A stretch of DNA of 7,073 nucleotides, taken from positions 1 to 7,073 of the forward strand of contig CALINZ010000300.1 of the NCBI GenBank assembly GCA_938045085.1, written 5' to 3'. This document shows, one piece after another, positions 5,293 through 7,073 of this stretch. Source of the stretch: an uncultured Collinsella sp. GTDB taxonomy: Bacteria; Actinomycetota; Coriobacteriia; Coriobacteriales; Coriobacteriaceae. The translations under genes were made by a program, and so were the position numbers. Under the pieces are notes generated by a model that was not told the origin of the DNA, searched no databases, and saw only the letters and a program-made list of their open reading frames with translations. Position 1 is the first letter of the stretch. Each line of letters opens with the position of its first letter.

Positions 5293-6200
5293 ATGGCCAA
5301 CCTTCGCGACATTAAGAAGCGAATCTCCTCGGTTACCACGACCAAGCAGATCACGCGCACGATGGAGATGGTCTCTACGGCCAAGATCCGTCGTGCCCTC
5401 GATCGCTCCAAGCAGGCCGAGCCCTATAAGGAGGCGCTGACCGACGTCATGTTGACGGTCGCCGGCGACGCCTCCTGTTCGGGCACCGATCCCATGCTGC
5501 AGAAGCATGAGAGCGTCAAGCATGGCCTGATTGTCGTTATTGCCTCGGACCGCGGCCTTGCCGGCGGTTTCAATACGACGGTGGAGCGCACGGCCGAAAA
5601 GCTCGCCGCTTCTTGGGCGAACGACGGCATCGAGTGCGAGATCATCGCGTGTGGGCGCAAACCGGTCACGTATTTCCGTGACCGCGCAAACGTCGTCATG
5701 CACTTTGAGGGCAACTCCTCTGAGCCCGATTTCAATCAGGCCCGCATGATCTCCTCTCATATCTGCGATGCGTATCGTGCCGGTGAGCTTGACCGTGTCG
5801 AGCTTGTCTACCACCACGCCAAGAACCGCGTGGATCAGGAGCTTCGCGTCGAGCATCTGTTGCCGCTCGACCCCGAGATGATCGCTATGGCCCACGGTCC
5901 GCGTAAGAACGAGACCGACGCCCCTAAGCGCATCTCGTCCACGTTCGAGTTCGTGCCCTCTCCCGAGCATGTTCTCGGCAAGCTTGTGCCGTCTTATATC
6001 CTGACGGTCATCTACCAGGCCCTGATCGATTCGGCGGCTGCCGAGCAGGGTGCACGCCGCAAGGCCATGCACTCCGCGACGGAAAACGCCACCGCGATCA
6101 TCTCGACCCTTACCCGCACGTATAGTCGCGTGCGCCAGGCTTCGATCACGACCGAGATTAACGAGATCGTCGGCGGAGCCTCAGCATTGGAGGAACAGTA

Positions 6201-6201
<1 letters not shown>
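5293..6201 (+). CDS. atpG: ATP synthase F1 subunit gamma
   Basis: Gamma is the rotating central shaft joining the c-ring to the alpha/beta head. The 302-residue length is slightly above E. coli (287). The N-terminal helix has the family signature: RDIKKRISSV at 5-14, then TKQITRTMEMVSTAKIRRA at 17-35. The central domain carries SDRGLAGGFN at 85-94. The C-terminal helix, about 233-300, includes EQGARRKAMHSATENA (251-266) and the closing RQASITTEINEIVGGASAL (281-299), which pairs with the N-terminal helix in a coiled coil. The start ATG 5293 lies 5 bases after the atpA stop; its ribosome binding site AGGAG (5277-5281) is at a rather long distance of 11 bases and sits in the end of atpA. No long mycobacteria-type loop insertion is evident. 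Confidence 0.97.

Positions 6202-7073
<872 letters not shown>

Overview
The window holds the start of an F-type ATP synthase operon with its usual upstream neighbour upp. It reads as a GC-rich Gram-positive genome, most likely an actinobacterium of the class Coriobacteriia (Collinsella-like). This placement rests on composition, frequent GTG starts, strong Shine-Dalgarno sites, the upp-atpI-atpBEFHAGD order and the protein features. It is an inference from reading, not a database match. All convincing genes lie on the plus strand.

Layout. Bases 1-117 are the last 38 codons of an FGGY-family sugar kinase, best read as glycerol kinase (glpK). A 120-base gap with a strong GC-rich hairpin follows. 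Then comes upp (238-885), uracil phosphoribosyltransferase. The gap 886-1167 carries inverted and direct repeats, a small hairpin and a plausible promoter (TTGTAC, 16 bases, TACAAT) about 60 bases before the first atp gene. The operon is: an AtpI-like small membrane protein (1168-1479), atpB subunit a (1483-2286), a 124-base gap with a hairpin, atpE subunit c (2411-2605), atpF subunit b (2621-3223), atpH delta (3213-3689), atpA alpha (3689-5287), atpG gamma (5293-6201) and the first 291 codons of atpD beta (6201-7073, cut by the window edge). atpC (epsilon) would be expected just beyond.

How the genes work together. Subunits a, c and b form the membrane Fo part, alpha, beta and gamma form the catalytic F1 head and shaft, and delta joins b to the head. 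Gene junctions are tight: overlaps of 11, 1 and 1 bases and gaps of 3, 5 and 15 bases, which suggests translational coupling. The exception is the gap before atpE, whose product is needed in many copies and which has the strongest ribosome binding site in the operon.

I found no previously undescribed system. The locus is housekeeping. The points worth a second look are lineage-type departures from textbook subunits: a 64-residue subunit c, a secretion-type signal peptide on subunit b, a delta lacking about 32 residues of its N-terminal domain, a 12-residue insertion and a Lys in the P-loop of alpha, a Cys next to the essential Arg of subunit a, and repeat structure around the operon promoter.
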